A DNA stretch of 15,946 bases from Bacteroidota bacterium (GTDB lineage: Bacteria > Bacteroidota > Ignavibacteria > Ignavibacteriales > Melioribacteraceae): NCBI GenBank assembly GCA_023447335.1, contig JAEXOD010000070.1:1-15946 (forward strand). Direction: 5' to 3'. The number at the start of each line of letters is the position of its first letter. Within the stretch, counting starts at the first letter, position 1. Positions 1 through 7,122 of this stretch are shown here, piece after piece. A model generated the notes under the pieces. That model did no database searches. It worked only from the letters and a program-made list of their open reading frames with translations, and was not told the origin of the DNA. Position numbers and translations under genes: made by a program.

Positions 1-818
1 GGACAGGGATGGCTTTGGGGGCTGATGATTATATTACAAAACCTTTCAAAATTGAAGACGTAATTAGCACAATTAATTCAAGATTACTAAAAAGAGAAGC
101 TCAAAAAGAACAGATTGGTGATTTTAAAAACAATGTTGTTCGAAATGCTTCACATAATTTACGTACTCCTTTGGTAAGTATAATAGGATTTGCAGATATA
201 CTTTTGAGCGATTTTGATCAGATGAGCAAAGAAGAGATTTTGAATTTTATAATTAAAATTAAGCGCTCAGGTGAGGTATTAAAAGACGATATAGATAAAT
301 TTATGTTATATTCGGAATATGTCGCAAGCTCTAATAGTGTAGATTTAACTGAGACGTATCTAGCAGATAGTAATAAAATAATTTCAAAATTATTAAGGAA
401 AGGTTTAGAATATAATAGAGAAAAAGATTTAGAAATAAACATCAACGAGTTTAAAACAAATATAAAACCGGAACTACTTATTTTTGTGTTAAATGAACTT
501 GTTGATAATGCATTAAAAAATTCGATTGAGGGAACACCAATCAAAATAAGTGTGGAGTGTAAAGATAGTTACAATATTTTTAAGGTTACCGATTATGGTA
601 CTGGGATTAATACGAGTAAAGTTGAAAATATTAACAGCTTTACACTCCAAAATTTTTCTAAAAAAAATACTTATGGGTTAGGATTAAGCTTGACAATTAT
701 TAAAAAAATCGTTAAACTTTATAACGGTAATATAGATATTATTAGTGAGAAGGATAAAGAGACTACCGTTAAAATAATTCTTCCTTTCATTAGTAAAGTT
801 AATAATAAAGCCGTATAA
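1..818 (+). CDS. Receiver-histidine kinase hybrid, 5'-truncated by the window edge
   Basis: The reading frame is open to the left edge (first whole codon at position 3). The ATG at 9 lies inside the receiver domain: the visible start reads TGMALGADDYITKPF, the alpha4-beta5 end of a response-regulator receiver with its conserved Lys (KPF). Counting from that Met, a HisKA dimerisation helix follows with the phosphoacceptor His at about residue 49 (ASHNLRTPL), then the HATPase domain with N-box NELVDNALKNS, G1 box TDYGTGI and G2 box GLGLSLTIIKK. No membrane segment is visible. By family it would autophosphorylate on His and be controlled by its own receiver, as a cytoplasmic phosphorelay kinase. 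The residue after the His is Asn rather than the usual Glu/Asp. The next gene begins about 33 bases downstream, so it may share the chemotaxis transcript. The domain call is firm; signal and target are unknown. Confidence 0.9.
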   Translation, partial: TGMALGADDYITKPFKIEDVISTINSRLLKREAQKEQIGDFKNNVVRNASHNLRTPLVSIIGFADILLSDFDQMSKEEILNFIIKIKRSGEVLKDDIDKFMLYSEYVASSNSVDLTETYLADSNKIISKLLRKGLEYNREKDLEININEFKTNIKPELLIFVLNELVDNALKNSIEGTPIKISVECKDSYNIFKVTDYGTGINTSKVENINSFTLQNFSKKNTYGLGLSLTIIKKIVKLYNGNIDIISEKDKETTVKIILPFISKVNNKAV

Positions 819-851
819 TTACTTTTTTTGTAAATATTGTTCCGAGTTCTT

Positions 852-2618
852 ATGCCAAACTTAAGTATTACCGGTGGATTAGTCAATAATTCAGACGGAT
901 ATAGCAGTGTTCTGGAAAAACTTATAAATCAACTAAAGGATATTAATAAAGATACCGAAAAAGTTTTTTTGGAAATCGGGAATAATTTACAAGATTATTC
1001 AAATCAATCCAAAGTTATTACAGAAGTTGCAAGTAATACAGCCTCTAATATTTCAGAAAATGTTTTAGAATTTGGTTTTAATAATTTAACTAAAATTATA
1101 GCCGAGTTAAATGACTATTTTAATAAGTCAATTACTAATATTAAGAACGATAAAAATGAATTAACAAATATTTTAAGATATATTGAAAATATTGCTTCTG
1201 AAATATATAATTTTAAGAAAATTGTTAAGCATTTAAGAGTGTTAGGTATTTCAACAAAAATTGAAATTGCAAGATTGGGGACAGATGACAAAGGGTTTTC
1301 CTCACTTGTTCAAAATGTAGATAGACTTTCGGAGGTAATAGAGCAAAAAGCTGGGAATATTACACAGCAATCAAACTATTTAATCGGAGAGATATCAAAG
1401 ACAAATTATGACTTGGATAATTTATATTCGGAACAAGAAAGATTATCTAAAAATGTACTTGAATCAGCTTCCTCTTCTTTAGATGATTTCAAAACTCAAT
1501 ACAATGAAAATAGGATATTTATTGAGAGTACTTCTGAAAAAACAAAGAATATAACAAAAAGTATAAGCGATGTAGTGGTAGCAATTCAATTTCATGATAT
1601 TACTCGCCAGCAAATTGAACATATTGAAGATGCATTCGTTAATCTTAACGAAAAAATTACTACGGAAGAAGAAAATCCCGCCATTTTAGAGACAATTTAT
1701 GATATATGTGAAATTCAGTCAGAGCAATTGAATCATTCGGCTGATAAATTTGGGGAAGCAGTTCAAGACATTATAGAAAAGCTCAATATGATTGCTTATG
1801 ATTTTAATGAAATTGATAAACAATCTGAAAAACTTTTTATTGCGGGACGCAACAACGGTAAAACTCAATTAGAATCTGTGTGTTCTAAATTAATGGGAAT
1901 ATCGGATGCTTTAAATAAAAATACTCAAATTGAAGAACATCTAAATACATCTATAAATACGGCGGTAGATATAGTTGAAGAGTTAGCCCGTTATGTACAA
2001 GAAATTGAAAATATCGGAGATGAAATTGAAATAATAGCATTAAACGCAATTGTTAAAGCGGCACATGTTGGTAATGAAGGAAGTGCATTAGGAATTTTAG
2101 CCGAATCAATTCAAAAATTATCAATTGAAGCTAAAGAACAAACAGGTTCAATAACAAAAAAATTAGAAAATGTTAACGCAATTGCTCAGAGTTTACGCTT
2201 ATCACTTAATACATTTACTTCAAAAGATGAGTTAATAACAGAAAATGAATTGCGAACAATTATTGAAAAAATACTAAAAAATGAATCAGATGCCAAAAAA
2301 CAATTTTTATTACTAAATCAAAAAATAGCTGAGATAAAAAAAGGTATATCTATTTTTACTTCAAAAATAAATATACATAATAAATTTATGACTTCTGTTT
2401 ATGATATTATATCTGAAATTAACATAATTTTAAATTCAATACATCCTCAATTAAAACCAAGATCTCAGCGTTCTTCGCATGATTCGTTATATAGAAAATA
2501 TACAATGAAAAGTGAAAGAGAAATACATGAAAAAGTAATTAATAACAGGAAAAAAATATCGAAGGAAGAATCGAAAGATAGTAATTCCGAGTTTGGTGAT
2601 AATATAGAATTATTTTAG
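852..2618 (+). CDS. Soluble MCP-like coiled-coil protein with CheZ-like DxxxQ motif
   Basis: This is a 588-residue, almost wholly helical protein with no signal peptide or membrane segment. Two segments resemble degenerate chemoreceptor hairpin tips: residues about 124-167 (LGISTKIEIARLGTDDKGF) and about 390-431 (IEIIALNAIVKAAHVGNEG). Compare the canonical NLLALNAAIEAARAGE. Between them, at nt 1587-1613, lies QFHDITRQQ. Its Asp249 and Gln253 have the DxxxQ spacing of the CheZ phosphatase active site (E. coli D143/Q147, in FQDLTGQ). The last 50 residues are charged and look disordered. I chose the ATG at 852; an in-frame TTG at 837 would add five residues, and neither has a good ribosome site. 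The stop overlaps the ribosome site of the STAS gene, so the two are probably cotranscribed. Automated annotation may call it a methyl-accepting chemotaxis protein, but it lacks a sensor domain. A role in CheY-P dephosphorylation or as an array adaptor is inference. Confidence 0.75.
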   Translation: MPNLSITGGLVNNSDGYSSVLEKLINQLKDINKDTEKVFLEIGNNLQDYSNQSKVITEVASNTASNISENVLEFGFNNLTKIIAELNDYFNKSITNIKNDKNELTNILRYIENIASEIYNFKKIVKHLRVLGISTKIEIARLGTDDKGFSSLVQNVDRLSEVIEQKAGNITQQSNYLIGEISKTNYDLDNLYSEQERLSKNVLESASSSLDDFKTQYNENRIFIESTSEKTKNITKSISDVVVAIQFHDITRQQIEHIEDAFVNLNEKITTEEENPAILETIYDICEIQSEQLNHSADKFGEAVQDIIEKLNMIAYDFNEIDKQSEKLFIAGRNNGKTQLESVCSKLMGISDALNKNTQIEEHLNTSINTAVDIVEELARYVQEIENIGDEIEIIALNAIVKAAHVGNEGSALGILAESIQKLSIEAKEQTGSITKKLENVNAIAQSLRLSLNTFTSKDELITENELRTIIEKILKNESDAKKQFLLLNQKIAEIKKGISIFTSKINIHNKFMTSVYDIISEINIILNSIHPQLKPRSQRSSHDSLYRKYTMKSEREIHEKVINNRKKISKEESKDSNSEFGDNIELF

Positions 2619-2626
2619 GGGAAAAA

Positions 2627-2935
2627 ATGGCTGACTATAATTATCTAAATGAAAAAGGACAAGTTACACTTGTGTTTAGGGGTTCCCTTACAATAAGTGA
2701 GGTTTCTGAAATAAAGGAAATTTTTAATAAAGCTATTGCTGAAAGTGAAAATATTTTGATTAATCATGATGAATGTGAAAGTTTTGATTTATCTTATATT
2801 CAGTTAGTGATATCAGCATATAGAACCGCAAAGGAATGGAGAAAAAGTCTTAAAGTTATAAGTAAGGAAAACGACTTATTTAAGCAAACATTAAAAGATG
2901 TTGGCTTTAAGATTGATGAAATATTTTTAAATTAG
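2627..2935 (+). CDS. STAS-domain protein
   Basis: This 102-residue single-domain protein has the STAS pattern: N-terminal beta strands (GQVTLVFRGSLTISEVSEIK), a central strand and loop with ILINHDECESFDLSYIQL, then a helix and the C-terminal strand LKVIS with a closing helix. The family includes SpoIIAA-type anti-sigma antagonists and MlaB-like subunits, which bind partners and may be controlled by Ser phosphorylation. Here the loop reads Asp54-Leu55-Ser56, so the Ser phosphorylated in SpoIIAA (directly after the Asp) is Leu. This argues against ordinary phospho-switching unless Ser56 serves. A strong ribosome site AGGGGA (2617-2622) overlaps the upstream stop. It sits directly before cheY and cheA. 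Its role in the locus is unknown; binding to a receptor-array component is only a suggestion. Confidence 0.8.
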   Translation: MADYNYLNEKGQVTLVFRGSLTISEVSEIKEIFNKAIAESENILINHDECESFDLSYIQLVISAYRTAKEWRKSLKVISKENDLFKQTLKDVGFKIDEIFLN

Positions 2936-2957
2936 AAATTTTTATACTGAGGATAGG

Positions 2958-3323
2958 ATGCCAAAGACAATTTTAACTGTAGATGACAGCAGTAGTGTTA
3001 GGCAAATGGTTGGGTTTACTTTAAGAGAAGCTGGTTATGAAGTTATTGAAGCATGTGACGGAAGAGATGCTTTAAATAAAATGGGAGGTAAATCGATAAA
3101 TTTAGTTATTACCGATTTAAATATGCCAAATATGGATGGTATTGAGTTAATTAAGAATATACGTAAAAATACCATATATAAGTTTATTCCAATTTTAATG
3201 CTTACAACCGAATCGCAAGAAAGTAAAAAAGTTGAAGGAAAACAAGCAGGTGCGACCGGGTGGATTGTAAAACCATTTAAACAAGAGCAATTATTAGGCG
3301 TTATTAAAAAGGTTCTGGGATAA
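2958..3323 (+). CDS. cheY: Chemotaxis response regulator CheY
   Basis: This 121-residue stand-alone receiver has all catalytic positions: acidic pair Asp9/Asp10, phosphoacceptor Asp53 (ITDLNMPNMDG), Thr83 and Lys105 (GWIVKPF). There is no output domain. Trp102 stands where E. coli CheY has the switch residue Tyr106, so an aromatic switch is kept. By family it accepts a phosphoryl group from CheA and carries the signal to a motor or other effector by diffusion in the cytoplasm. The position seven bases before cheA supports it as the cognate CheY. A ribosome site GAGGA at 2949-2953 supports the ATG. The locus holds a second single-domain receiver at its right end, so this one could act as output or as a phosphate sink. 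Confidence 0.92.
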   Translation: MPKTILTVDDSSSVRQMVGFTLREAGYEVIEACDGRDALNKMGGKSINLVITDLNMPNMDGIELIKNIRKNTIYKFIPILMLTTESQESKKVEGKQAGATGWIVKPFKQEQLLGVIKKVLG

Positions 3324-3330
3324 CACTATT

Positions 3331-5862
3331 ATGGATGATGACTCCAAGTTATTTTTTGAGGAAACAAATGAATTAATACAAGCTTTAGAAAAACAAATGT
3401 TGAAGCTTGAAAAAAAATCAAACGATAAAACAATTATTCAGGAAGTTTTTAGACTATTACACACAATAAAAGGGAATGCAGGGATGTTCGGTTCTGTTAA
3501 TATCTCAGAATATGCCCACCTTTTAGAATCAGTTTTTAATTTAATTCGTAATAGTGAAATAAATATAACTCCTCAAATAATAAATAATTCATTAGAATCT
3601 GTTGATATTATTAATGTGATGGTAAATAGTCCTAATAATATACCCGATTTTATAAAATTCAGAAAAGAAAAAATTAAAAAGGAATTTGAACATATACTGT
3701 TACAGTATCGTATTTCCAAAGAAAAGCAAACCGTAGTAAAAAAAACGGAAAATGAAAATATAAGAACGGTAATAAAAGAGGATAATATGTCGGAAATACA
3801 TAAACAAGCATTTATCGAAGAAGCCACTGAACTTATATCCGAATTGGAAAAGAGTTTACTTGAATTAGAAAAAGATAATAAAGATAAAGATTTGATATCT
3901 AAAATATTTAGAGCGATGCATACTATTAAAGGCTCGGCTGCAATGTTTGGTTTTGACGATATATCAGTGTTTACTCACGATATTGAATCTGTTTATGATC
4001 TTATTCGAAACGGGGAGTTAGATGTAAATAAAAAAATTATTGATATCACATTACTAGCAGTAGATCATATTTCGAGCATGTTAAAATATGATCATCAGGG
4101 TTCTGATGAAGATGAAATGAGGACAAAAGAGATATTGAGTTCTTTTAGAGAAATTTTAAATAGACATAAAGAAGCTGGTTTAATTGATAATGAAGTTTTA
4201 GAGACAAAAAAAATTAAGCTATCAAATATTTCAAAAAAGGTATATCATATTCTTATCGAGCCAAGTTCGAATGTGATGGTAAACGGTACAAATTTACTAA
4301 ACCTTATTAAAGAATTAAGAGATATGGGGGTTAGTGGTGTAAAAGCCTGTTTTGATAATGCAATTAATCTTGATAATTTAAATTGTGAAAAATGTTATAC
4401 TAAATGGCAAGTTATATTAAAAACTGAAAAAGACGTTGATGCAATTAAAGATGTATTTATGTTTGTTGAAGACGACTGTAAATTAAGTATAAAAGAAAGT
4501 GCTAATAAAAATCTTATAGATAATGAAGATCAATATAGTTTATTTTGTAAGTCATTTGAAGAAAGAGGATTTGAACAGAACTATGATATAACTAAAGAAG
4601 CTGAACAATTTTTAGGAGGCGATTTATTTGATATTCCTGCAGCCGCCAAAATTAACAAAAATGAGCTTAAAATTAATAAAACTACAGAAATTGAAAAAGT
4701 TAGCAGCATTAGAGTAAGTTCAGAAAAGTTAGATGAATTAGTAAATCTAGTGGGCGAATTAGTTACGGTTCAAGCAAGGCTTTCATCAATTTCAAATGAT
4801 TTAAACGACCCAAGTTTAATAGCTGTTTCTGAAGAAGTTGAAAGAATAACTTGGTCTTTGCGAGATAGTGCCCTTAATATAAGGATGCTTCCGATAGGTA
4901 CTCTTTTTAACAAATTTAATAGATTGATTAGGGACCTTTCGAAAGAGCTTAATAAAGAAGTTAATTTAACAATTGAAGGCGCTGAAACTGAACTTGATAA
5001 AACAGTAATTGAAAAATTAAATGATCCTTTGATACATATTTTGCGCAACTCTATTGATCACGGAATTGAATCGCCCGAACAAAGAAATGCTTTAGATAAA
5101 TCCGTTATTGGAGAAATCCATTTATCGGCTTCTCAATCCGGCGGCGAAGTATTAATAAAAATTTCTGATGACGGTGCCGGATTAAATAAAGATGCAATTA
5201 AACAAAAAGCAATAAATCAAGGTTTAATAACGGAAGGATCTGAGCTTACAGAGCAGGAATTATTCAGTTTAATTTTTCAACCCGGTTTCTCAACTGCAAA
5301 AAAGGTTACAAATGTTAGCGGAAGAGGGGTTGGAATGGATGTTGTAAAAAAAGCAATTGAATTATTACGAGGAAGTATTGAAGTTACAAGTAAACCTAAT
5401 TTGGGAACCACAATTACATTAAAATTACCTCTCACTTTAGCAATAATTGATGGTCTATTAGTGAATATTAGTGAAGCAAATTATATTTTGCCTTTAAGCA
5501 GTGTAGAAGAATGTGTTGAATTACATGAAAAAGATATCGAAAATGCTCACGGTAGGAATTTTATCAACATAAGAGGTGAAATAATTCCTTATGTTAATTT
5601 AAGGGAAAGATTTGATATTGAAGGGAAAAAACCGGAAATTGAACAAATAGTTATAGCTTCTGTTAATAATGTAAAATGCGGATTTGTTGTTGATAAAGTG
5701 GTCGGTCAGCATCAAACTGTACTTAAAACATTAGGGAAAGTGTACAAGAAAGTAGAGGGAATTTCCGGGGCAACAATTTTAGGTGACGGAACTGTGGCAT
5801 TAATTCTGGATATAGCAAAATTAGTTGATCAAGAAATAAATTTTGCAAAAGAAACATATTAA
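3331..5862 (+). CDS. cheA: Chemotaxis histidine kinase CheA with tandem HPt domains
   Basis: This 843-residue protein is longer than usual for CheA because it has two HPt (P1) domains. Domain order: HPt1, residues 1-125, His44 in HTIKGNAGMFG; HPt2, 153-280, His197 in HTIKGSAAMFG; a P2-like regulator-docking domain, about 300-388, ending FVEDDCKLSI; P3 dimerisation helices, about 460-520; the HATPase P4, about 525-700, with N-box HILRNSIDHGIE, G1 DDGAG, FQPGFSTA and G2 GRGVGMDV; and the CheW-like P5, about 702-840. All kinase motifs are intact. By family it autophosphorylates in trans on the HPt His under receptor-CheW control and passes phosphate to CheY and CheB in the cytoplasmic array at the membrane. 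HPt2 starts at an internal Met153 preceded by a ribosome-site-like AGAGGA, so a shorter form lacking HPt1 is possible. The gene follows cheY by 7 bases. Confidence 0.95.
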   Translation: MDDDSKLFFEETNELIQALEKQMLKLEKKSNDKTIIQEVFRLLHTIKGNAGMFGSVNISEYAHLLESVFNLIRNSEINITPQIINNSLESVDIINVMVNSPNNIPDFIKFRKEKIKKEFEHILLQYRISKEKQTVVKKTENENIRTVIKEDNMSEIHKQAFIEEATELISELEKSLLELEKDNKDKDLISKIFRAMHTIKGSAAMFGFDDISVFTHDIESVYDLIRNGELDVNKKIIDITLLAVDHISSMLKYDHQGSDEDEMRTKEILSSFREILNRHKEAGLIDNEVLETKKIKLSNISKKVYHILIEPSSNVMVNGTNLLNLIKELRDMGVSGVKACFDNAINLDNLNCEKCYTKWQVILKTEKDVDAIKDVFMFVEDDCKLSIKESANKNLIDNEDQYSLFCKSFEERGFEQNYDITKEAEQFLGGDLFDIPAAAKINKNELKINKTTEIEKVSSIRVSSEKLDELVNLVGELVTVQARLSSISNDLNDPSLIAVSEEVERITWSLRDSALNIRMLPIGTLFNKFNRLIRDLSKELNKEVNLTIEGAETELDKTVIEKLNDPLIHILRNSIDHGIESPEQRNALDKSVIGEIHLSASQSGGEVLIKISDDGAGLNKDAIKQKAINQGLITEGSELTEQELFSLIFQPGFSTAKKVTNVSGRGVGMDVVKKAIELLRGSIEVTSKPNLGTTITLKLPLTLAIIDGLLVNISEANYILPLSSVEECVELHEKDIENAHGRNFINIRGEIIPYVNLRERFDIEGKKPEIEQIVIASVNNVKCGFVVDKVVGQHQTVLKTLGKVYKKVEGISGATILGDGTVALILDIAKLVDQEINFAKETY
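3777..3789 (+). promoter_or_regulatory. Possible internal translation start within cheA
   Basis: AGAGGA (3777-3782) lies four bases before an in-frame ATG at 3787 (Met153), in the linker just before HPt2. Starting here would give a 691-residue protein with exactly the domain set of an ordinary CheA. The motif matches the Shine-Dalgarno sequences that precede other genes in this window. Purine-rich sixmers are common in AT-rich coding sequence, so this could be chance. Confidence 0.3.
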
Positions 5863-5881
5863 CATTTTTTAACTAAATACG

Positions 5882-5893
5882 ATAGTATACTAT
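5882..5893 (+). repeat. 12-bp perfect palindrome over a start codon
   Basis: ATAGTATACTAT equals its own reverse complement and includes the first two bases of the ATG at 5892. The gene that starts here has no visible Shine-Dalgarno site in the 29 bases after cheA. It could be a small operator or could affect initiation, but a low-complexity coincidence in AT-rich DNA is likely. Confidence 0.3.
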
Positions 5894-6497
5894 GGCTTTT
5901 ACATTTTTCTTTAGAGATACACATACATTAGAACATGCAGCACGAATACTTGCCCCTGAAGTTGCGGGAAGAAGTAGAATAAGAGTATGGGATGCCGGCT
6001 GCGCTATGGGACCTGAACCTTATACGGTTGCTATGATTTTAGCAGAATATATGGGACATTTTTCCTTTAAAAATTTAATTATTGATGCTACCGATATTGA
6101 CGAACAAGATCAGTTTGGGCTTATTATAAATGATGCAGTTTATACTGAAGAAGAAACTCAAAGAATACCGGAGGATATTTTTAAAAAGTATTTTGAAAAA
6201 TGTGAGAATAAACCCGGTTTTGTTAGGATTAATGATCTTATAAAAAGTAAAATTAAATTTCAAAAACACGACTTATTAACTTTACAAAGTATCGGGCAGG
6301 GGTTTAGTCTTATAGTCTGTAAAAATGTACTGTTACATTTTCAGCAGAACGAAAGAATTGAAGTGATAAAGATGTTTCATAGATCTTTAGAAACAGGCGG
6401 ATTTTTTGTTACGGAGCAGACTCAGAAGATGCCGGAAGAATTAGAACATTTATTTGAACGCGTAGTTCCGGACGCTCAATTGTATAAAAAGGTTTGA
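5892..6497 (+). CDS. Short CheR-like methyltransferase lacking the N-terminal domain
   Basis: This 201-residue protein aligns with the catalytic SAM-binding domain of CheR. It starts at the FFRD segment (the FFREP of full CheR), followed by motif I VWDAGCAMGPEPYTVAM, the acidic TDID after strand 2, and VCKNVLLHF in place of FCRNVLIYF. The N-terminal CheR helical domain is missing, and no remnant of it is visible in the 29 bases before the start. The motif I loop has GPEP where the full CheR in this locus has GEEP. No stop or frameshift interrupts it, so it is an intact short paralogue rather than a pseudogene. It may methylate a substrate without the usual receptor contacts, or may bind SAM without catalysis. 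No ribosome site is visible. Its stop is one base from the next start, implying translational coupling to the metallohydrolase-fold gene. Domain call good; function unknown. Confidence 0.75.
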   Translation: MAFTFFFRDTHTLEHAARILAPEVAGRSRIRVWDAGCAMGPEPYTVAMILAEYMGHFSFKNLIIDATDIDEQDQFGLIINDAVYTEEETQRIPEDIFKKYFEKCENKPGFVRINDLIKSKIKFQKHDLLTLQSIGQGFSLIVCKNVLLHFQQNERIEVIKMFHRSLETGGFFVTEQTQKMPEELEHLFERVVPDAQLYKKV

Positions 6498-6498
6498 G

Positions 6499-7086
6499 AT
6501 GAAAATTATTAGGTTAAAACAGAATCCGAGTATTTATTGTGGTAATTCATATTTAGTTTTAGGTACCTGGAACAAAATTTCGGATGTAAATGCACTAATT
6601 GATACCGGTACGGACGGATATATCACTAGTGAAATAGAGCATACAAATACAGGTGTCGGGAAATCACCGATAGATAAAATATTTCTTACACATAATCATT
6701 TTGACCATTCCGGCGGGGTAACTAAAATTAAGGAAAAGTTTAATGCTAAGGTTTATGCTTCAATTACCGGGCAAGATGTTGATTTTTTGTTAAAAGACGG
6801 CGAAGAGATACAATTAGGCGACGAATATTTTGAAGTTATTTTTACTCCGGGACATTCATCCGATTCTGTTTGTTTTTATTGTAAAAAAGAAAAGATCCTC
6901 TTTTCCGGCGATACTGCAATAAGGATAAATATGCAGGATGGTACTTATACCGATGATTATATCAACACAATAAAGAGACTTTCAAAATTGAAAATTGATA
7001 TAATATATCCGGGACACGGTGATGCTCTAACCGAAAATCCCGAAAAAATAATACGTAATACACTTTCAGTTATAACTCAAAGATAA
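6499..7086 (+). CDS. Metallo-beta-lactamase-fold hydrolase-like protein
   Basis: This 195-residue single-domain MBL-fold protein has the full set of two-metal ligands: HxHxDH at residues 65-70 (THNHFDHSGG), His119 (TPGHSSDS), Asp138 (FSGDTA) and His173 (YPGHGD). The length and motif spacing match small glyoxalase-II-like hydrolases. There is no signal peptide or extra domain, so it should be cytoplasmic. The complete ligand set suggests a metal-dependent hydrolase with an unknown substrate. The ODP oxygen-sensor relatives used in some chemotaxis systems have Glu at the second His position, so this looks like a hydrolase rather than a di-iron sensor. The start is one base after the short CheR-like gene, and the receptor gene follows 36 bases later, so it is embedded in the operon. 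Fold call firm, substrate unknown. Confidence 0.85.
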   Translation: MKIIRLKQNPSIYCGNSYLVLGTWNKISDVNALIDTGTDGYITSEIEHTNTGVGKSPIDKIFLTHNHFDHSGGVTKIKEKFNAKVYASITGQDVDFLLKDGEEIQLGDEYFEVIFTPGHSSDSVCFYCKKEKILFSGDTAIRINMQDGTYTDDYINTIKRLSKLKIDIIYPGHGDALTENPEKIIRNTLSVITQR

Positions 7087-7122
7087 TCAATTTATATAAA
7101 CTAATTAAACAGGGGAAATATT

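Noticed and set aside
819..833. TTAC-T7-GTAA hairpin after the left-edge kinase gene as a terminator
   Set aside because: The stem is only four base pairs, AT-rich, and has no T run after it, so it is unlikely to terminate transcription.
837..851. TTG start five codons before the ATG of the MCP-like gene
   Set aside because: It has no ribosome site and follows a T-rich tract; the ATG at 852 is the simpler start. The choice does not affect any domain.
2604..2618. C-terminus NIELF of the MCP-like protein as a CheR tether
   Set aside because: The second position is Ile rather than an aromatic residue, so it does not fit the pentapeptide pattern, and the protein has no clear methylation helices.
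5863..5891. Short CheR-like gene as a frameshifted or truncated pseudogene
   Set aside because: There is no room for a lost N-terminal domain between cheA and the start, the frame is intact, and the start context FFRD suits a short-form family.
6499..7086. ODP-type di-iron oxygen sensor
   Set aside because: The motif is HxHxDH with His at the second position, as in hydrolases, not the HxExD form of ODP proteins.
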